From Ophthalmolycus amberensis (lineage: Eukaryota > Chordata > Actinopteri > Perciformes > Zoarcidae), in contig JAFEUB010001124.1 in the NCBI GenBank assembly GCA_024529925.1, forward strand, positions 691,001 to 755,000: a stretch of 64,000 bases of DNA. Direction: 5' to 3'. Each line of letters starts with the position of its first letter. The first letter of the stretch is position 1. The position numbers were made by a program, and so were the translations under genes. The notes under the pieces were generated by a model. The model was not told the DNA's origin. It did not search any database and saw only the letters and a program-made list of their open reading frames with translations. Below, piece by piece: positions 61,521 through 64,000 of the stretch.

Positions 61521-64000
61521 GCAGTGGAACCGGCTTAAAACTTTAAACCAACGATAGGGCAGTAAAAGAAACTTCAAACAGCAACGGAACGTGTATCAGA
61601 TCAGATATTAATAACGTATTACCTCTTTTTCTCCTCACTCTAAATGGGTTGCTTAAGTGGCTGTTCTGTCAGTTAGTTCAGTTACCTGGGGTTGTTTGGT
61701 GTTAATATTTTGTAACAAATACATTTTACATAAGAACTAATATGTGTGGTGCACTTTTCATTACGTGTTAATCTCCACTTAGTGAACACTTCCATCCACA
61801 GCTGATGCAACCAGTTCCTGACATCTAGAGACCTCTGTTGCTAGTAATCTGACAAGCATTTCACCCACGGGCCCTGAAAGTGTAAGACAAACACAGAAGT
61901 ATATCAATGTTTGATGCCTTTCTGTCCCCCAGTACCACATACAGTTGTGCTGCGGCAGCTACACTGAATGTGAAAGCCCTCGTCACTACGTGCCTGCATG
62001 TCTGATAGCACAATAGGAGATGTACAGTGTCATGGCAACACCTCTGGCTACGTGTGCCTGCTGTGTGTAACATCATTTCCCCTGGTCACTGTGGATATTC
62101 AGACACATTGCAGTATTGTGAGTGGTCTTCATCTTCATTAAGACACAGGGGCATCAGTCTGTGTCACCGCTAGAGAGCGATTGAGAGGGTCTACTCCAGC
62201 TTCTGCTGGGTAATTAGTAAAGTACTTTTCTCTCCAACCCTTTTCTCCTCAGCTACCCCCATAGAGCAAAGGAAAGGACAAAGAAGCCATCATTCAAATG
62301 TTAATTGCATCGTTACATCCCTGTGATTTCTAATTACCTTTACTTTTCCAAACCTGCAGTAAACAGTGGTTAATGAATGGGGATTATCAAGTGATCCATG
62401 ATAGCAATAACTATCCTCCCAAACCTCGGGTAGTATACATTTTCACTGACGTCTCTCTCTTTTTTATTTAAATGTTTTTTATCTTAGAGATGATGTGGCA
62501 TGTTGCCATTATTGCCAATACTCCTTTGTATTGATATTGTTATCACATTTAATATCTTGTAAAAAAACAACTCAAGTCAACAATATTTTACGTCGTCATA
62601 TCTTTTGCACATTCACTATATGTTCTCTGTAATATTGTGACATTTTAATATTATATAGTTGGAGGCTTCAAATAAGCCCAGTTGGCTTTTTGCCTCTTCC
62701 TGCAATGTGATATTATTTATCTCTGTTGTTTGTTTATTTTTTTAAATTGTGCATAATAAAAATGAAAACTCTAAACCAAAGTGTGGAAGTGGGGAGGTAG
62801 CCAGTTTGTAGTCCTTAAAATAAATGGGATCTTTCCTTTTACCTTTGCTATTACTTTTCGCAGTCGCTACAGCTCCACTGGGTCTTATGGCCACAGCCAA
62901 GAATAACCTGCCATGTCATCCACTATCTCTGCATTCCTTTTCTGTGGCGCCTACAGTATATGGGCATCACCAGAATGCAAGAACTCAACATCAACATCTG
63001 CATGTAGTGTGAGCTGTGCAGCTGGAGCCAGGGGACATAAACTCTACATCCCCCTCCACTCCAAGATCATGCAATCCCCTCAAATGCTACTCATTATGGT
63101 GTAGACAGTCACAGCCGGGAGTTAATACCAGCACAGAGAAAGTTCTTATGGGGTGATGTCACGCAACTGTGTAATATAAAGGTCTTAGTTCATGAAAGGA
63201 CAGCAACTTTATAAATGTTACAGTAGCTAATGTGTGAAGGGCACTCGGGTGTTTTTTGCAGGTGGGTTTGAGCTAGTGGAGAAAGAGATCTGTCACACCT
63301 GATGATGAGTTCTACAGAAAATGAAATAAATTGCATTATTTAATTTTTTTTCCTTTTCTGCTCTTGCTGCGATGGTAGAAGGCAGCTGGCAGCTATGGCA
63401 CTGTCAGTACTTTCACTTGCTGACATGTTGGCCCCTGCTAAACTGTGAAGGCCTCTGTCACAGGTATTTAGAGATTGGTTCTGAGAGCGAGTGTGGATTT
63501 TCTGTAACAAAATCGTATGGATAACACAGACTCACTAAACCTGGGCCGGAGGTCAGTTGTTCGCCTCCTCTCCTCGAGCTCTGTTGCAGAATTTCAGAAG
63601 ACTGATTGATGTGCAGTTGTTGTCCTTGTGCTTCGTTGCTTTTTGTCTTGTTTGCTTTCGTTAGAAGGAAAACATAATCACTTCAACCCATTTGCAACAA
63701 TGGCTCTTTCTTAGGGACATACACTTTGGAGATTGGTACCAGTGACTCAGTGAATAGCTGTTATACCGTTTGTCTTCTGTGAGGCACTTATTAATTACCT
63801 GCTAGAAGGTTCTTTTTACCGTAAGAACTTTTATAAAGTAGAAACAAAACAGCACTGGCTGCATAGAGTAAACAAAAACACAAAGATATATAAATAATTA
63901 TGTCCTTTGAAAAATCTAAGGTACTTAATAATAGTACTAGCTGTATTCTCAGAGAGATTCAAGTACATTTCTGTGAGGCTCTTCTTGCTCAAATAAAATA

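Larger units (their letters stand above)
17940..64000 (+). other. ctnna2: ctnna2 gene, 5' portion (five coding exons, incomplete)
   Basis: Alpha-N-catenin (alpha-2 catenin) is the neural alpha-catenin. It links cadherin-bound beta-catenin to actin at adherens and synaptic junctions. Five exons in this span join in one frame to give 284 residues that match the N-terminus of vertebrate alpha-catenins. The isoform call rests on remembered family sequence: the start MTTATSP, the ETMRNSSSEFADDP segment and VEEALEGVKNATNEQDLANRF resemble CTNNA2, whereas alpha-E (ctnna1) differs at all three. The gene runs off the right edge; the next expected exon, encoding the NKIILDPMTF-like start of the middle domain in other vertebrates, was not found before 64000. 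No nested gene such as lrrtm1, which sits in a later CTNNA2 intron in mammals, is visible. A ctnna2 duplicate from the teleost genome duplication cannot be told apart from a single-copy gene here. Confidence 0.93.
45561..64000 (+). other. ctnna2: ctnna2 intron after coding exon 5 (incomplete, >18.4 kb)
   Basis: Begins with a strong GTAAGT donor and runs past the window edge. It contains several CA tracts, a T8-G16 run, a (CTG)9 tract, a possible MITE fragment at 60.06 kb and the 18-bp minisatellite at 60.57-61.52 kb. No further ctnna2 exon and no nested single-exon gene were found. The short open frames in it look like chance. Confidence 0.85.

Noticed and set aside
45561..64000. Nested lrrtm1 gene or next ctnna2 exon
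   Set aside because: No large leucine-rich-repeat frame and no NKIILDP-like exon present; both are expected further downstream from mammalian gene structure.

Overview
The window is vertebrate, almost certainly teleost fish, nuclear DNA. It is AT-rich with long non-coding stretches, GT-AG splice sites, many (CA)n microsatellites, and fish-type repeats (an L2/CR1-clade LINE, short TIR-bearing MITEs, a hAT-like element). A percomorph origin is plausible but the sequence does not prove it.

The one cellular gene I can support is ctnna2 (alpha-N-catenin) on the + strand. Five coding exons at 17945-18046, 40233-40428, 42696-42862, 43946-44065 and 45294-45560 join in frame and encode the first 284 residues. 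All five have canonical splice sites, and their sizes (102, 196, 167, 120 and 267 nt) keep one reading frame. The encoded part is the beta-catenin-binding/dimerisation N domain and the very start of the middle, vinculin-binding domain. The rest of the gene lies beyond position 64000, and any upstream non-coding exon and promoter are not identifiable here. Coding introns are 22.2, 2.3, 1.1, 1.2 and more than 18.4 kb.

Region by region: 1-17.9 kb is the upstream flank or first intron. It holds a degraded LINE tail, a 26-bp tandem/hairpin repeat, a fold-back MITE and a 2.26-kb 5'-truncated LINE with an intact reverse-transcriptase frame on the - strand. Intron 1 (18.0-40.2 kb) holds two copies of one TTAA-flanked MITE, a hAT-like element, a 259-bp near-identical inverted repeat 1.3 kb apart, and a fossil reverse transcriptase. 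The exon cluster spans 40.2-45.6 kb. The last, incomplete intron (45.6-64 kb) is mostly featureless apart from microsatellites and a striking 18-bp minisatellite of about 53 units at 60.57-61.52 kb with an internal 216-bp higher-order duplication.

I found no gene cluster, operon, CRISPR array, tRNA, rRNA or novel defence-like system. The most unusual items are the 98% identical inverted repeat abutting a retroelement tail, the minisatellite open in several frames, and a speculative 210-bp splice-bounded open segment on the - strand near 1.8 kb.
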